Assembly: GCA_944323595.1 (NCBI GenBank)
Contig: CALUTF010000008.1
Coordinates: 1 to 59,219, forward strand
DNA length: 59,219 nt
Direction of reading: 5' to 3'
Source of the DNA: Candidatus Gastranaerophilales bacterium
Lineage (GTDB): Bacteria > Cyanobacteriota > Vampirovibrionia > Gastranaerophilales > Gastranaerophilaceae
Shown here: positions 16,386 through 25,341 of the stretch, in pieces
Numbering within the stretch: the first letter of the stretch is position 1
Layout of the letters: every line of letters starts with the position of its first letter
Notes under the pieces: model-generated
The model's input: only the letters and a program-made list of their open reading frames with translations
Told to the model about the DNA's origin: nothing
The model's database searches: none
Made by a program: the position numbers and the translations under genes

Positions 16386-17675
16386 ATGATAGACAGATAT
16401 TCACGCGAAGAAATGAAAAACATTTGGTCTCTGCAGTCCAAATTTGAATACTACTTAAAAGTAGAAATAGCCGTATGTGAGGCTTATGCACAAATAGGCA
16501 CCATTCCGCAGGAAGATGTGGAACAGATAAAAAAACTTGCCAAATTTGATGTTGCAAGAATAGACGAAATTGAACGGGAAGTACGTCATGATTTGATTGC
16601 ATTCCTGACAAACGTTAACGAAAGCCTCGGCGATTTAGGACGTCACGTCCATGTCGGGTTAACAAGTTCCGATGTAATTGACACGGCATTTGCCATGCAA
16701 ATTCAGGACAGCGGAAATATCATCCTTGCGGATTTAGATAAAGTTATATTCTCAATCAGAGAACTTGCCAAAAAACATAAGTATACCGTATGCATCGGAC
16801 GTTCCCACGGTGTACACGCAGAGGTAATGACTTTCGGTGTAAAATTATGCAGCTGGATAGACATTCTTGAACGCCAGAGAGATAATTTTGCCCACGCAAT
16901 GGAACAGGTGCGGGTCGGACAAATTTCAGGCCCTGTAGGAACTTACAGTAATATTTCCCCTGATATTGAACAAATTACCTGCAAAAATCTCGGTCTGAAA
17001 CCTGCAAGAATTTCCACACAAATTATTGCAAGAGATTATCACGCATACTTTATGCAATCACTTGCCCTAATCGCAAGTGTACTGGAACAATTTGCAACAG
17101 AAATCCGTCACCTCCAGAGAACGGAAGTTCTGGAAGTAGAAGAGGGGTTTGCAAAAGGTCAGAAAGGTTCCAGTGCAATGCCGCATAAGAAAAACCCTGT
17201 CTTAAGCGAAAATCTCTGCGGACTTGCAAGAGTTGTAAGAGCAAATTCCATCGTAGCTCTTGAAAACATCCCGCTCTGGCACGAAAGAGATATATCCCAC
17301 AGTTCCGCAGAACGCATAATATTCCCTGACAGCCTGACCCTTGTGGATTTTATGCTGGACAGATTTAACGGTATTGTTGAAAATCTTGTTGTACATGAGG
17401 ACAACATGCTCAAAAATACCGAAAAATTCGGCGGAATTATTTTCTCTCAAAAAGTTCTGCTTGAACTGGTAAACAAAGGGCTTTCAAGAGATGATGCTTA
17501 CAGAATAGTTCAACGCAACGCACTTGACGCGTTTGAAAATAACGGAGATTTTAAAGCAAATCTTCTCTCTGATGAGGAAGTTTTGTCATACCTTTCTCCG
17601 GATGAGATTGAAGCTGTTTTTAACAAAGAACAATTCCTGCAAAATATAGAAACCATTTACAACAGGATTTTATAA
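16386..17675 (+). CDS. purB: Adenylosuccinate lyase
   Basis: Fumarase/aspartase-superfamily enzyme acting twice in purine synthesis (SAICAR and adenylosuccinate cleavage). The signature loop GSSAMPHKKNP is near residue 260, preceded by GLTSSDVIDTA and GRSHGVHAE with catalytic histidines. ATG 16386 (MIDRYSREEMKNIWS) gives 429 residues and the canonical PurB N terminus; the frame extends to 16344 but that region holds the promoter. The hydrogenase operon follows 61 nt downstream with its own ribosome binding site. Confidence 0.96.
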   Translation: MIDRYSREEMKNIWSLQSKFEYYLKVEIAVCEAYAQIGTIPQEDVEQIKKLAKFDVARIDEIEREVRHDLIAFLTNVNESLGDLGRHVHVGLTSSDVIDTAFAMQIQDSGNIILADLDKVIFSIRELAKKHKYTVCIGRSHGVHAEVMTFGVKLCSWIDILERQRDNFAHAMEQVRVGQISGPVGTYSNISPDIEQITCKNLGLKPARISTQIIARDYHAYFMQSLALIASVLEQFATEIRHLQRTEVLEVEEGFAKGQKGSSAMPHKKNPVLSENLCGLARVVRANSIVALENIPLWHERDISHSSAERIIFPDSLTLVDFMLDRFNGIVENLVVHEDNMLKNTEKFGGIIFSQKVLLELVNKGLSRDDAYRIVQRNALDAFENNGDFKANLLSDEEVLSYLSPDEIEAVFNKEQFLQNIETIYNRIL

Positions 17676-17736
17676 AAATCTTGCTTTATCGGTTAAGATA
17701 AGCTAAAATTTTGATACAAAGAGGTAATAAAAAATT

Positions 17737-17985
17737 ATGGCAAAGTTAAATATATCTGTATGCATGGGAAGTTCTTGTTTTGCCCGCGGCAACAATGAGA
17801 ACCTTGAATTTATAGAAAAATATATTAAAGATAATCATCTGGAAGCAGAAATAGATATAACCGGCACACGCTGCGAAGGTAAATGCGCCACCGGTCCTAA
17901 CATCGTAATTAACGGAATTGAATACAGCGAAGTAGACATCGATAAACTTCAAAATATCCTTGCCGAAGCCGCTCAAATTAAATAA
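17737..17985 (+). CDS. Thioredoxin-like [2Fe-2S] ferredoxin
   Basis: 82-residue NuoE/HoxE-type domain. Cysteines CMGSSC near residue 10 and CEGKCATGPN near residue 50 are the four ligands of the thioredoxin-like 2Fe-2S fold. It is the first gene of the hydrogenase operon and probably passes electrons between NAD(P)H- or ferredoxin-linked partners and the H-cluster protein encoded next. GAGGTAATAAAAAATT precedes the ATG. A paralogue is encoded at 20923-21189. Confidence 0.85.
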   Translation: MAKLNISVCMGSSCFARGNNENLEFIEKYIKDNHLEAEIDITGTRCEGKCATGPNIVINGIEYSEVDIDKLQNILAEAAQIK

Positions 17986-18022
17986 AACATAAAAAAATTT
18001 TAATAGATAATCAGGAGTTTAT

Positions 18023-19738
18023 ATGAATAAGCAAAATGCGGTCTATACACTTGTAAATGAATGCCACGACTGTTATAAATGTGTACGTGAATGCCACGTA
18101 AAAGCGATTAAAATCGAAAACGGACACGCATCTGTAATCCCTGAACGCTGCATAGCCTGCGGTGCCTGCGTAAAAGCCTGTCCGGCAAACGCAAAAAGAG
18201 TCAGAAGCGATATCGACAAGGCGAAAAATCTAATCCTTGCACAAAAAGATGTCTACGTTTCACTTGCGCCGTCATGGAAAGGTGTTTTTGAATACGCTGA
18301 AGACAAAATGATTTCATTACTTAAAGCTCTCGGCTTTAAAGGTGTATCCGAAACCGCACTGGGTGCGCAGGAAGTTTCCATCCGCACTGCAGAAATTTTA
18401 AACGAAGCAGAAAAAGGTCTGTTTATCTCCAGTGCTTGTCCCGTTGTTGTAGATTACATAAGACTTTATCAGCCTAAATATGCAAAATACATAACGCCGA
18501 TAGGTTCACCGGCAATGACACACGCTCAAATGCTTAAAAACAAATACGGTGAAGATATCTCCATCGTATTTATTGGTCCTTGCATAGGCAAAAAAAATGA
18601 AGCAGCTAAAAGTCATCTGATTGATGTTGCATTAACTTTTGAAGAATTAAAAGTCTGGATGCACGACGCCATTGACGACAGCTCGGAAGTTAAAGTTAAT
18701 TCGGATAACCACTTTGTACCAAACAATGCTTATGAGGGAGCTTTATACCCGATTGACGGCGGAATGAACGAAACTATCCGCCGTATAGGAATAAAAAAAG
18801 AAGTCCAGCTTTTGAATATCTGCGGATTAGAAACAATTGAGAAAGCACTGACAAATCTTAACCCCGACAAACTGGATATTCCGCTGTTTGTGGAAACACT
18901 TGCCTGCGAGGGCGGATGTGTTGCAGGGCCGGCAATATCAACGGACAAAGCAGGAATAAGTGTTATTTCCGATGTATTAACCCACATAAGAAACAGAGAA
19001 TTTATTCCTAAAAAACCAGCCGTGGTGGTTGATATGGATGTAAGTCCGTCAGAAGTTACTTACAAAGAATATCCGCTGGAAGATATTCTGAAAGCCTTGA
19101 AAAAAATAGGTAAACACACTGTAGATGATGAACTTAACTGCGGCGGATGCGGTTATCCGACCTGCCGTGATATGGCAGTTGCGCTATTGAACGGAGACGC
19201 AGAAACATCCATGTGCGTTTCCTATATGAGAAAAATTGCGATGAGAAAAGCTGCCGCACTCGTTCGCTGCATGCCTGCCGCCGTTGTTATGGTCGATAAC
19301 AATTTGAATATTCTTGAAGCCAACGAAAGCTTTATGAGAATGTTCACAGGCGATATGTATGAAATTTTCAAAGCCCGTCCTGACGGCATGACAGGCGCAG
19401 CTATTGAAAGAATTGTGGACTTTGCGGAAATATTCAAAACTATTCTTAAATCAGGCAAAGACCTGCACAAAGAACGTTATCCGAGTAACAACCGTCTTTA
19501 CGACATAAGTGCATTCACCATTGAAGAAAACGAAATAGTCGGAGCCGTCATTACAGATGTAACCCAGACAGAAACAAACCGTGAAAAAATTTCCCAAAAA
19601 GCTCATGAGGTTATCTCCAAAAATATTTCCATTGTTCAAGAAATCGCCTGTCTTTTAGGTGAACACATGGTTGAAACAGAAACGCTATTGAGTTCTATAG
19701 CAAACGACTTTGACGATAAAGATGAGGATGAGGCATAG
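18023..19738 (+). CDS. Sensory-type [FeFe] hydrogenase with PAS domain (HydS-like)
   Basis: 571 residues. In order: two 4Fe-4S motifs (CHDCYKCVRECHVKA, CIACGACVKACPANA; residues 14-55), an H-cluster domain with L1 SSACPVVVDY, L2 IGPCIGKKNEA and L3 ETLACEGGCVAG, another 4Fe-4S domain (CGGCGYPTC plus a later Cys), and a PAS domain (AAVVMVDNNLNILEANESFMRMF, about 415-500). L1 lacks the second Cys of TSCCP, as in group C/D enzymes proposed to sense H2 rather than turn it over. The downstream phosphatase overlaps by 1 nt. I infer H2-dependent regulation of the catalytic enzyme at 21211. Confidence 0.85.
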   Translation: MNKQNAVYTLVNECHDCYKCVRECHVKAIKIENGHASVIPERCIACGACVKACPANAKRVRSDIDKAKNLILAQKDVYVSLAPSWKGVFEYAEDKMISLLKALGFKGVSETALGAQEVSIRTAEILNEAEKGLFISSACPVVVDYIRLYQPKYAKYITPIGSPAMTHAQMLKNKYGEDISIVFIGPCIGKKNEAAKSHLIDVALTFEELKVWMHDAIDDSSEVKVNSDNHFVPNNAYEGALYPIDGGMNETIRRIGIKKEVQLLNICGLETIEKALTNLNPDKLDIPLFVETLACEGGCVAGPAISTDKAGISVISDVLTHIRNREFIPKKPAVVVDMDVSPSEVTYKEYPLEDILKALKKIGKHTVDDELNCGGCGYPTCRDMAVALLNGDAETSMCVSYMRKIAMRKAAALVRCMPAAVVMVDNNLNILEANESFMRMFTGDMYEIFKARPDGMTGAAIERIVDFAEIFKTILKSGKDLHKERYPSNNRLYDISAFTIEENEIVGAVITDVTQTETNREKISQKAHEVISKNISIVQEIACLLGEHMVETETLLSSIANDFDDKDEDEA

Positions 19739-20901
19739 TGTTTATAGATATCGCCTGCAGCCAGTTAAAAAAATATAACCAGAATGCCTACGGGGATTAT
19801 TTTGTTTCCAAAAGATACCCCGATGAATCCCGTCTGATTGCAGTATTATCCGATGGACTCGGCAGCGGAATTAAAGCAAATATCCTGTCTTGTATGACAG
19901 CAACAATGCTTCTTCGCTTTATTGAAAGCGAACAGATTTCAATAAGAAAAGCCGCCGAAATTGTCATGAACTCGCTTCCCGTTTGCAAAGTACGACGTAT
20001 AAGCTACTCTACTTTTTCAGCAATAGACTGCTATGATGACGGAGTTGCAAAAATTGTAGAAGAGGGCAACCCGCAATTTTTATGGATTAGAAACAACGAA
20101 GTCCTTGAACCTGAATATGAATCAATTCAATCCAAAACATTCAAAAACAGATGTATGAAAGTATATAAACTGCGCCCGAAACTCGGAGACCGTTTTATTT
20201 TCTGTTCCGACGGCGTAACACAGGCAGGACTCGGCGGCGGCAGATTGAAACTCGGACTCAGACGCGACGGTCTTATTGTACTGGTAAAAGACAAACTCGC
20301 AGAACATCCTGATATTTCCAGTTCCGAACTTTCGCAATACATAATTCAACAGGCAAGAAATATTGAAACAGACCGTCAACCTAAAGATGATATTTCCGCC
20401 TGCGTTCTTTATTTCAGAGAACCGCGGGAAGCTCTTGTATTTACGGGTCCGCCTTACCATCAGCAAAAAGATGCACAGTATGCACAAATGTTTGCAAATT
20501 TTAAAGGCAAAAAAGCAATCTGCGGTGGCACTACAGCTAACTTAATATCCCGCGAGCTTAACCGCCCGATTACTATGGATACAACTATCAGTATCGGCAA
20601 ACTGCCTGCCTGTTCTTATATGGAGGGCGTTGACCTTGTGACAGAAGGTGTACTCACTCTCACAAAAGCGCTTGAATATCTGGATGCAAACAGCTATGAT
20701 GTTGACAATGCCGCCGGAAAGCTGGTAAAATTTTTGTTAGATAGTGATTGCATTAATTTTATGGTTGGTGCAAAATTAAATCAAGCACATTATGATCCCG
20801 CCCTCCCGATTGAAATTGAAATCAGGAAAAATATTATCAAAAAAATGGCGGATATACTGCAAAGTAAATATTTCAAAAAGGTAAACGTACAATTTATTTG
20901 A
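19738..20901 (+). CDS. SpoIIE/PP2C-type phosphatase of the hydrogenase operon
   Basis: 387 residues, GTG start sharing one base with the upstream stop. The PP2C-type metal-binding motif SDGLGSGIKAN is near residue 38, FCSDGVTQAG near 158 and KDDISACVLYF near 217. The C-terminal 150 residues (from ALVFTGPPYHQ, with KAICGGTTANLISRELNRP) are a conserved extension not part of the phosphatase fold. Such proteins accompany PAS-containing hydrogenases and probably relay the H2/redox signal to a phosphorylated partner, here unidentified. Cytoplasmic; no membrane segment. Confidence 0.85.
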   Translation: MFIDIACSQLKKYNQNAYGDYFVSKRYPDESRLIAVLSDGLGSGIKANILSCMTATMLLRFIESEQISIRKAAEIVMNSLPVCKVRRISYSTFSAIDCYDDGVAKIVEEGNPQFLWIRNNEVLEPEYESIQSKTFKNRCMKVYKLRPKLGDRFIFCSDGVTQAGLGGGRLKLGLRRDGLIVLVKDKLAEHPDISSSELSQYIIQQARNIETDRQPKDDISACVLYFREPREALVFTGPPYHQQKDAQYAQMFANFKGKKAICGGTTANLISRELNRPITMDTTISIGKLPACSYMEGVDLVTEGVLTLTKALEYLDANSYDVDNAAGKLVKFLLDSDCINFMVGAKLNQAHYDPALPIEIEIRKNIIKKMADILQSKYFKKVNVQFI

Positions 20902-20922
20902 GGAATTCCTCAGGAAGGTAAG

Positions 20923-21189
20923 ATGATGATGGAAAAGAAAATTAGTGTCAAAGTTTGTTTAGGTACAACATGTTTTGTAATGGGTTCCGCTAATTTACAG
21001 GAATTAATAGACACAGTTCCGGCAAAATACGGTGACAAAGTAGAAGTTTCCGGAGTGCCTTGCCTGGGTCTTTGCTCTATTGACTGGGAATTCTCAAAAG
21101 CACCTTACGTAAAGGTTGACGATGATGTTATCAAAGAAGCAACCGTGGAAAAAGTTTTAAAAGCTATAGATGCAAAATTAAATAAATAA
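20923..21189 (+). CDS. Thioredoxin-like [2Fe-2S] ferredoxin, second copy
   Basis: 88 residues; cysteines in CLGTTCFVMG and CLGLCSIDW define a NuoE-like 2Fe-2S protein, related to but clearly diverged from the one at 17737. AGGAAGG precedes three consecutive ATG codons. It lies directly before the group-B-like hydrogenase and is its likely electron partner. Confidence 0.83.
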   Translation: MMMEKKISVKVCLGTTCFVMGSANLQELIDTVPAKYGDKVEVSGVPCLGLCSIDWEFSKAPYVKVDDDVIKEATVEKVLKAIDAKLNK

Positions 21190-21210
21190 TAACTAGAAAG
21201 TTGGAGGAAA

Positions 21211-22677
21211 ATGGCAATTAACACCCCGAAACAAACATCACACTTAAAACGTGAAATACTCGTAAGATTAATAAAAGCATTTTTAAGCGATAATTTTACG
21301 GAAAATACACGCTTAATCCCTTTTGATATGCGTCCGAAAGGAAGCGAAGTTCCTTACAGATGCTGTATTCATAAGGAAAGAGCTATATTAAAAGACAGAA
21401 CTGTTGCAGGTCTTGGGATGGCAATTGAAGACGTGGAAGATTCAACTCTCTTATCCACACTGGCTGAAAAAGCTCTTGAAAGAACCGAACCTGAAGTAAA
21501 TCCGTTGACCGTACTGACAACAGCTTGCAAAGGTTGTGTTCCGGCAAGAATTTATGTAACAGATCTCTGTCAGGGCTGTGTAGCAAGACCTTGCGTAAAT
21601 ACCTGCAAATTTGGTGCTATCAGTGTTATCAACGGCAAATCAGTTATAGATCCTGCAAAATGTAAAAATTGCGGAATGTGTGCTCAGGTTTGTCCTTATC
21701 AGGCAATCACAAAAATTATCGTACCTTGTGAAAATGCCTGCCCTGTAGGCGCAATTGCAAAAGATGAAGACGGACATGCACAGATTGATTTTGAGAAATG
21801 CATCTCCTGCGGCAAATGCGTAAGCGCCTGCCCGTTCGGTGCAGTTCACGAAAAATCACAAATTATTGATGTTCTCAGAAACATCAAAGCAGGAAAAAAA
21901 GTTGTAGCAATGCTTGCCCCTGCAATTATGGGACAATTACCTTGCACACCTGCACAACTCAGAAAAGCAATCCTTGATTTGGGATTTGCAGATGTTGTGG
22001 AAGTTGCTCAGGGCGCAGACGTTACAACAAAAACAGAAGCTGCCGAATTTGAAGAAAGACTTCTCCATGGAGCAGAATTTATGACAACATCATGCTGTGC
22101 AGGATACAATGAACTGGTTGACAAACATATCCCTGATATGAAACCTTTCCGCTCTAACACACAAACACCATTGTATTATACGGCAGAAATTGTCAAAAAA
22201 GCTCATCCGGATGCTGTTACAGTATTCTTCAGTCCGTGTGTTGCAAAAAGAAAAGAAGCAATGAAAAACCCTAATGTAGACTATGTACTGAATTACGAAG
22301 AATTAGGTGCATGGTTTATTGCCGTAGGTACACAGGTTGATAAATGTGAAAGCTCCGAATTTGAAGTTCAGGCTTCAAAAGAGGGTAGAAATTACGCAGT
22401 AACCGGCGGTGTTGCAAAAGCTGTACAAACACTTTTACCGGAAGACCTGCCGACATATCCTGTTGTAATTAACGGTTTGGACAAGCAGTCAATACGCGAC
22501 CTGAAAAAATATGCCAAAAACGGAGTTTGTGAACTCGGTAATCTTATAGAAGTTATGGCATGTCCGGGCGGCTGTCTGGGCGGAAACGCAACTGTAAACA
22601 GCTACAAAGCTGCATTAAAACAACTCACAGGTTACGTTGAAAGCAGCGAAACCATTAAAGATCAGGTGGAACATTAA
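21211..22677 (+). CDS. [FeFe] hydrogenase, group-B-like
   Basis: 488 residues. An N-terminal region with CQGCVARPCVNTC, CKNCGMCAQVC and CISCGKCVSAC binds 4Fe-4S clusters; the H-cluster motifs are L1 TTSCCAGYNEL, L2 FSPCVAKRKEA and L3 EVMACPGGCLGG. L1 has both cysteines, unlike the sensory paralogue at 18023, so this copy is expected to be catalytic, making or oxidising H2 with ferredoxin. TSCCAGY rather than TSCCPAW is typical of the group B type. Last gene of the operon; GGAGG precedes the ATG and a terminator follows. The maturase HydF is at 32376. Confidence 0.9.
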   Translation: MAINTPKQTSHLKREILVRLIKAFLSDNFTENTRLIPFDMRPKGSEVPYRCCIHKERAILKDRTVAGLGMAIEDVEDSTLLSTLAEKALERTEPEVNPLTVLTTACKGCVPARIYVTDLCQGCVARPCVNTCKFGAISVINGKSVIDPAKCKNCGMCAQVCPYQAITKIIVPCENACPVGAIAKDEDGHAQIDFEKCISCGKCVSACPFGAVHEKSQIIDVLRNIKAGKKVVAMLAPAIMGQLPCTPAQLRKAILDLGFADVVEVAQGADVTTKTEAAEFEERLLHGAEFMTTSCCAGYNELVDKHIPDMKPFRSNTQTPLYYTAEIVKKAHPDAVTVFFSPCVAKRKEAMKNPNVDYVLNYEELGAWFIAVGTQVDKCESSEFEVQASKEGRNYAVTGGVAKAVQTLLPEDLPTYPVVINGLDKQSIRDLKKYAKNGVCELGNLIEVMACPGGCLGGNATVNSYKAALKQLTGYVESSETIKDQVEH

Positions 22678-22693
22678 TTTCACATATAAATAC

Positions 22694-22728
22694 AAAAACG
22701 ACCGGATTAAAAAATCTGGTCGTTTTTT
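22694..22728 (+). terminator. Terminator of the hydrogenase operon
   Basis: Stem AAAACGACCGGATT / AATCTGGTCGTTTT (one G-U) with an A-rich loop, followed by TTTTTT. It also lies just past the end of the 22733 gene on the minus strand and may work both ways. Confidence 0.85.
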
Positions 22729-22732
22729 CTTT

Positions 22733-23017
22733 TCAATTTCTTTCCCATTTCATTGAATCATATTCTTTTTGTCTTTTTCTGTGATTTTCATCAGAAGTAC
22801 GTTCTTCAATTTCTTCAATATTATGGATTAAATTCTTTGTAATTTCTTTAAACCTCGCTTTAGAACACAAACAGCCTGCGGGAGGTTCATTGTCATTTTC
22901 CTCTTTAGAATTTTCTTCGTCTTTTTTCTGTTGTGCATTTTGAATAATAGTTCCGGCAGCACCTATTAAGGCTGCTGTTACAATAACACCGAAAACTATT
23001 TTTAGTACTTTCATCAT
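22733..23017 (-). CDS. Small single-pass membrane protein
   Basis: Unrecognised, 94 residues. One N-terminal membrane segment (about 4-24, VLKIVFGVIVTAALIGAAGTI) is followed by an acidic linker (KKDEENSKEENDNEPP), a CLC pair and a charged helical tail. It lies 21 nt after the ferritin-like gene, same strand, with GAAAGGA before the ATGATG start, so the pair is probably one operon. Confidence 0.6.
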   Translation of the reverse strand: MMKVLKIVFGVIVTAALIGAAGTIIQNAQQKKDEENSKEENDNEPPAGCLCSKARFKEITKNLIHNIEEIEERTSDENHRKRQKEYDSMKWERN

Positions 23018-23038
23018 TTTAGCTTTTCCTTTCGGGTT

Positions 23039-24337
23039 TTAAAACTCTACTATATCGTTTTCCCCCATTTCTTCATATTCCTCAGGAGTAACCGTATCCG
23101 GAGCCTGTGCTTCCGGTTCAAGACCGCGGCGCAGTAGAGAAGGTTGTTTTTTGATTAGTTTTTCATCCGCAGAAACTATATCTCTGTAAACCGATGTTGT
23201 TATTAACTGTATTGTCTTTTCTGTCGGGGCACCTTCTTCGCCGACTTTTTCCTGAACTTTGTAACTTGCCCAATCGTCAGGAAGTTCCGATATTCTTGTA
23301 TAATCCTGATTTTCGCCGAGACGTTTGTCTATTTCGTTTTCCAGAATGTTTGTTACATATTCTTTTTGTGACTCGAAATGACACGGTTCGTAGATTTTTG
23401 TACCTATAACTTCTTCAGGATCACGTTTTTCGTATTTTTTAAACAAATCTGCAGCAATGTGAAGATGTTCAAGTTCAAATGCAAGAAATTCTTCCCAAAC
23501 CTGTTTTATCTTTAAATCTGATTCGTCTTTGTAACAATTGTAGTAGTTGCAGACTTCCGTAAATTCGTGTACCAGAAGTTTTTCAAATTTGGACTCCGTA
23601 GGGTCGATAAGTGATTCGTACATTGTAACGTGTTCTTCTTCCACATCACAAATTTCCGCGTATGTTCTTCTTAAATCATCATTTCCGTACATAAATCCGT
23701 GTTCGGCATAATAGTTATGTGTCTGCTGTTCACCTGATACAAGTGTCAGGATGTTAACTTTTGTCTGCGGAGAGGCTGTTTCTTTGTCATAAGATTTTCT
23801 AAGCCTGATTGTATTATCATTATGATGGTTCTGGGTCGGTCTGCCTATAACAACATCCGTCATACCCTGCAGAATATCATTAGGATCCTGCCCCTCTATC
23901 ATATATTGCCACTGGCTGTATCTGTATAGATGGTCAAAATCCTCCAGAAGTCCAAAATTAAAAGTTTCTCTGACATATTCATCAGGCTCATTCTGGGCAA
24001 GCCATGCGGTTAAATCCACAGCAACCTGTTCGTAACCTAAAGTTGTATTAAGAATAGATTGATCAGCAGGTCCAAGCCAGTTAACTGTTGTTTGCTGCAT
24101 ATCTTCAATGCGTCTTACATCAGCGAGAATTTTTCTCAAATCCAAATCATCGCATAATCTTGCCATACAATGTTTGTATCCCCATGCTTCGGTTTCAATA
24201 CCGTTCATAAGAATTTGTCTTGTTCTGGTATAACAGTCAACTTCCGTTTTATTAAACGGTCTTTTGACTATATCCCGCCATGTCCTTATCTGTTTGTCCA
24301 GTGCTATCCCTTTTTCTTTAAGCGGATTAAAAGTCAT
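23039..24337 (-). CDS. Ferritin-like (di-iron) protein, uncharacterised
   Basis: 432 residues, cytoplasmic, almost entirely helical. Repeated acidic/His patterns suggest a ferritin-like four-helix bundle: NGIETEAWGYKHCMARL (residues 51-67), SGEQQTHNYYAEHG (about 206), VEEEHVTMYESL (about 232) and FLAFELEHLHIAADLF (about 282). The block TQNHHNDNTIRLRKSYDKETASPQ between them is not a motif I know. Unlike short rubrerythrins or Dps it is long and ends in an acidic, disordered tail (EPEAQAPDTVTPEEYEEMGEN). Oxygen or peroxide protection is a guess. AAGGAG precedes the ATG. Confidence 0.5.
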   Translation of the reverse strand: MTFNPLKEKGIALDKQIRTWRDIVKRPFNKTEVDCYTRTRQILMNGIETEAWGYKHCMARLCDDLDLRKILADVRRIEDMQQTTVNWLGPADQSILNTTLGYEQVAVDLTAWLAQNEPDEYVRETFNFGLLEDFDHLYRYSQWQYMIEGQDPNDILQGMTDVVIGRPTQNHHNDNTIRLRKSYDKETASPQTKVNILTLVSGEQQTHNYYAEHGFMYGNDDLRRTYAEICDVEEEHVTMYESLIDPTESKFEKLLVHEFTEVCNYYNCYKDESDLKIKQVWEEFLAFELEHLHIAADLFKKYEKRDPEEVIGTKIYEPCHFESQKEYVTNILENEIDKRLGENQDYTRISELPDDWASYKVQEKVGEEGAPTEKTIQLITTSVYRDIVSADEKLIKKQPSLLRRGLEPEAQAPDTVTPEEYEEMGENDIVEF

Positions 24338-24478
24338 ATTTTTCTCCTTTTTCGTTTAATATAAATCACGGCATTACAAAAATACCTTTTAAACACATAT
24401 ACATCCGGAGAAATTTTTTTGCTATTCCCTGAGAAGATAATTGTATTTCAGAGGAAATTATAGTAGTATAGATGTATT

Positions 24479-24826
24479 ATGATGAAGAAATTAATTAAAT
24501 TGATGTCAGTTATGATACTTACTTGCGGTATTGCAATTGCACAGGAATTTACAACAGTAAGAGCAAGTCATATTCTGGTTAAAAACAGAAACGAAGCCGT
24601 ACAGATTAAAAAAGATATTGATAACGGCGGTAGTTTTGAAGAGTATGCACAAAAATATTCACTCTGCCCGTCAGGACAAAAAGGCGGAGATTTAGGTTAT
24701 TTTGGACGCGGTCAAATGGTAAAAGAATTTGAAGACGAAGCTTTTGAACTTCCGGTAGGAGAAGTTTCAGATCCGGTTCTTACTCAATTCGGCTGGCATT
24801 TGATTAAAGTTACGGATAAAAAATAA
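24479..24826 (+). CDS. Periplasmic parvulin-type peptidyl-prolyl isomerase
   Basis: 115 residues: signal peptide (cleavage after GIAIA, about residue 21) and one complete parvulin rotamase domain, with RASHILVKNRNEA, SLCPSGQKGGDLGYFGRGQMVKEFEDEAF and FGWHLIKV. No chaperone domain, so it is a minimal PpiC-like enzyme assisting folding of exported proteins. The start has no Shine-Dalgarno; TTGTAT-N17-TAGTAT (24441-24469) ends 9 nt before it. The GNAT gene follows after 2 nt. Confidence 0.9.
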   Translation: MMKKLIKLMSVMILTCGIAIAQEFTTVRASHILVKNRNEAVQIKKDIDNGGSFEEYAQKYSLCPSGQKGGDLGYFGRGQMVKEFEDEAFELPVGEVSDPVLTQFGWHLIKVTDKK

Positions 24827-24828
24827 AT

Positions 24829-25317
24829 ATGGAATTAAAAAAAGTGACAAAAGAGGAGGTACCTGCGCTTGCGGCACTCGCCTCTGAAATTTGGCATGAA
24901 TACTGGAAAACGCTGCTTTCAAAAGAACAGATTAAATACATGGTAGAAAATTTTCAGTCAGAAAAGGCTATGTATAAACAGATTAATGAAGACGGCTACT
25001 CTTACTATTTTATAATACAAAACAGCAATATTGCCGGCTATTTCGGAATTTGTCCCGAAGACGGATACATGTTTTTGTCTAAATTATATTTGAAAAAAGA
25101 CTTCCGGGGGCAAGGTTTGGGGCGGCAAGCCTTTGAAGAGATTAAAAAAATTACTAAAAACAGCGGATTAAACAAAATTCAATTAACAGTAAACAAGTAC
25201 AATACAAATACAATTAAAGCCTATGAACACTGGGGGCTTGATACAATTGATGCTGTTGTGACAGATATAGGCAAGGGCTTTGTAATGGATGATTATATAA
25301 TGGAATATAAGTTTTAA
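24829..25317 (+). CDS. GNAT N-acetyltransferase
   Basis: 162 residues. The acetyl-CoA loop is KDFRGQGLGRQAF (motif A, R/Q-x-x-G-x-G/A), preceded by the strand MFLSKLYLKK and followed by LTVNKYNTNTIKAYEHWGLD. The style (IWHEYWKTLLSKEQIKYMVENF at the N terminus) resembles acetyltransferases acting on small molecules; substrate unknown. It starts 2 nt after the parvulin stop and is probably co-transcribed. Confidence 0.85.
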   Translation: MELKKVTKEEVPALAALASEIWHEYWKTLLSKEQIKYMVENFQSEKAMYKQINEDGYSYYFIIQNSNIAGYFGICPEDGYMFLSKLYLKKDFRGQGLGRQAFEEIKKITKNSGLNKIQLTVNKYNTNTIKAYEHWGLDTIDAVVTDIGKGFVMDDYIMEYKF

Positions 25318-25341
25318 TTATTAAATTATTATCACCTGTTA

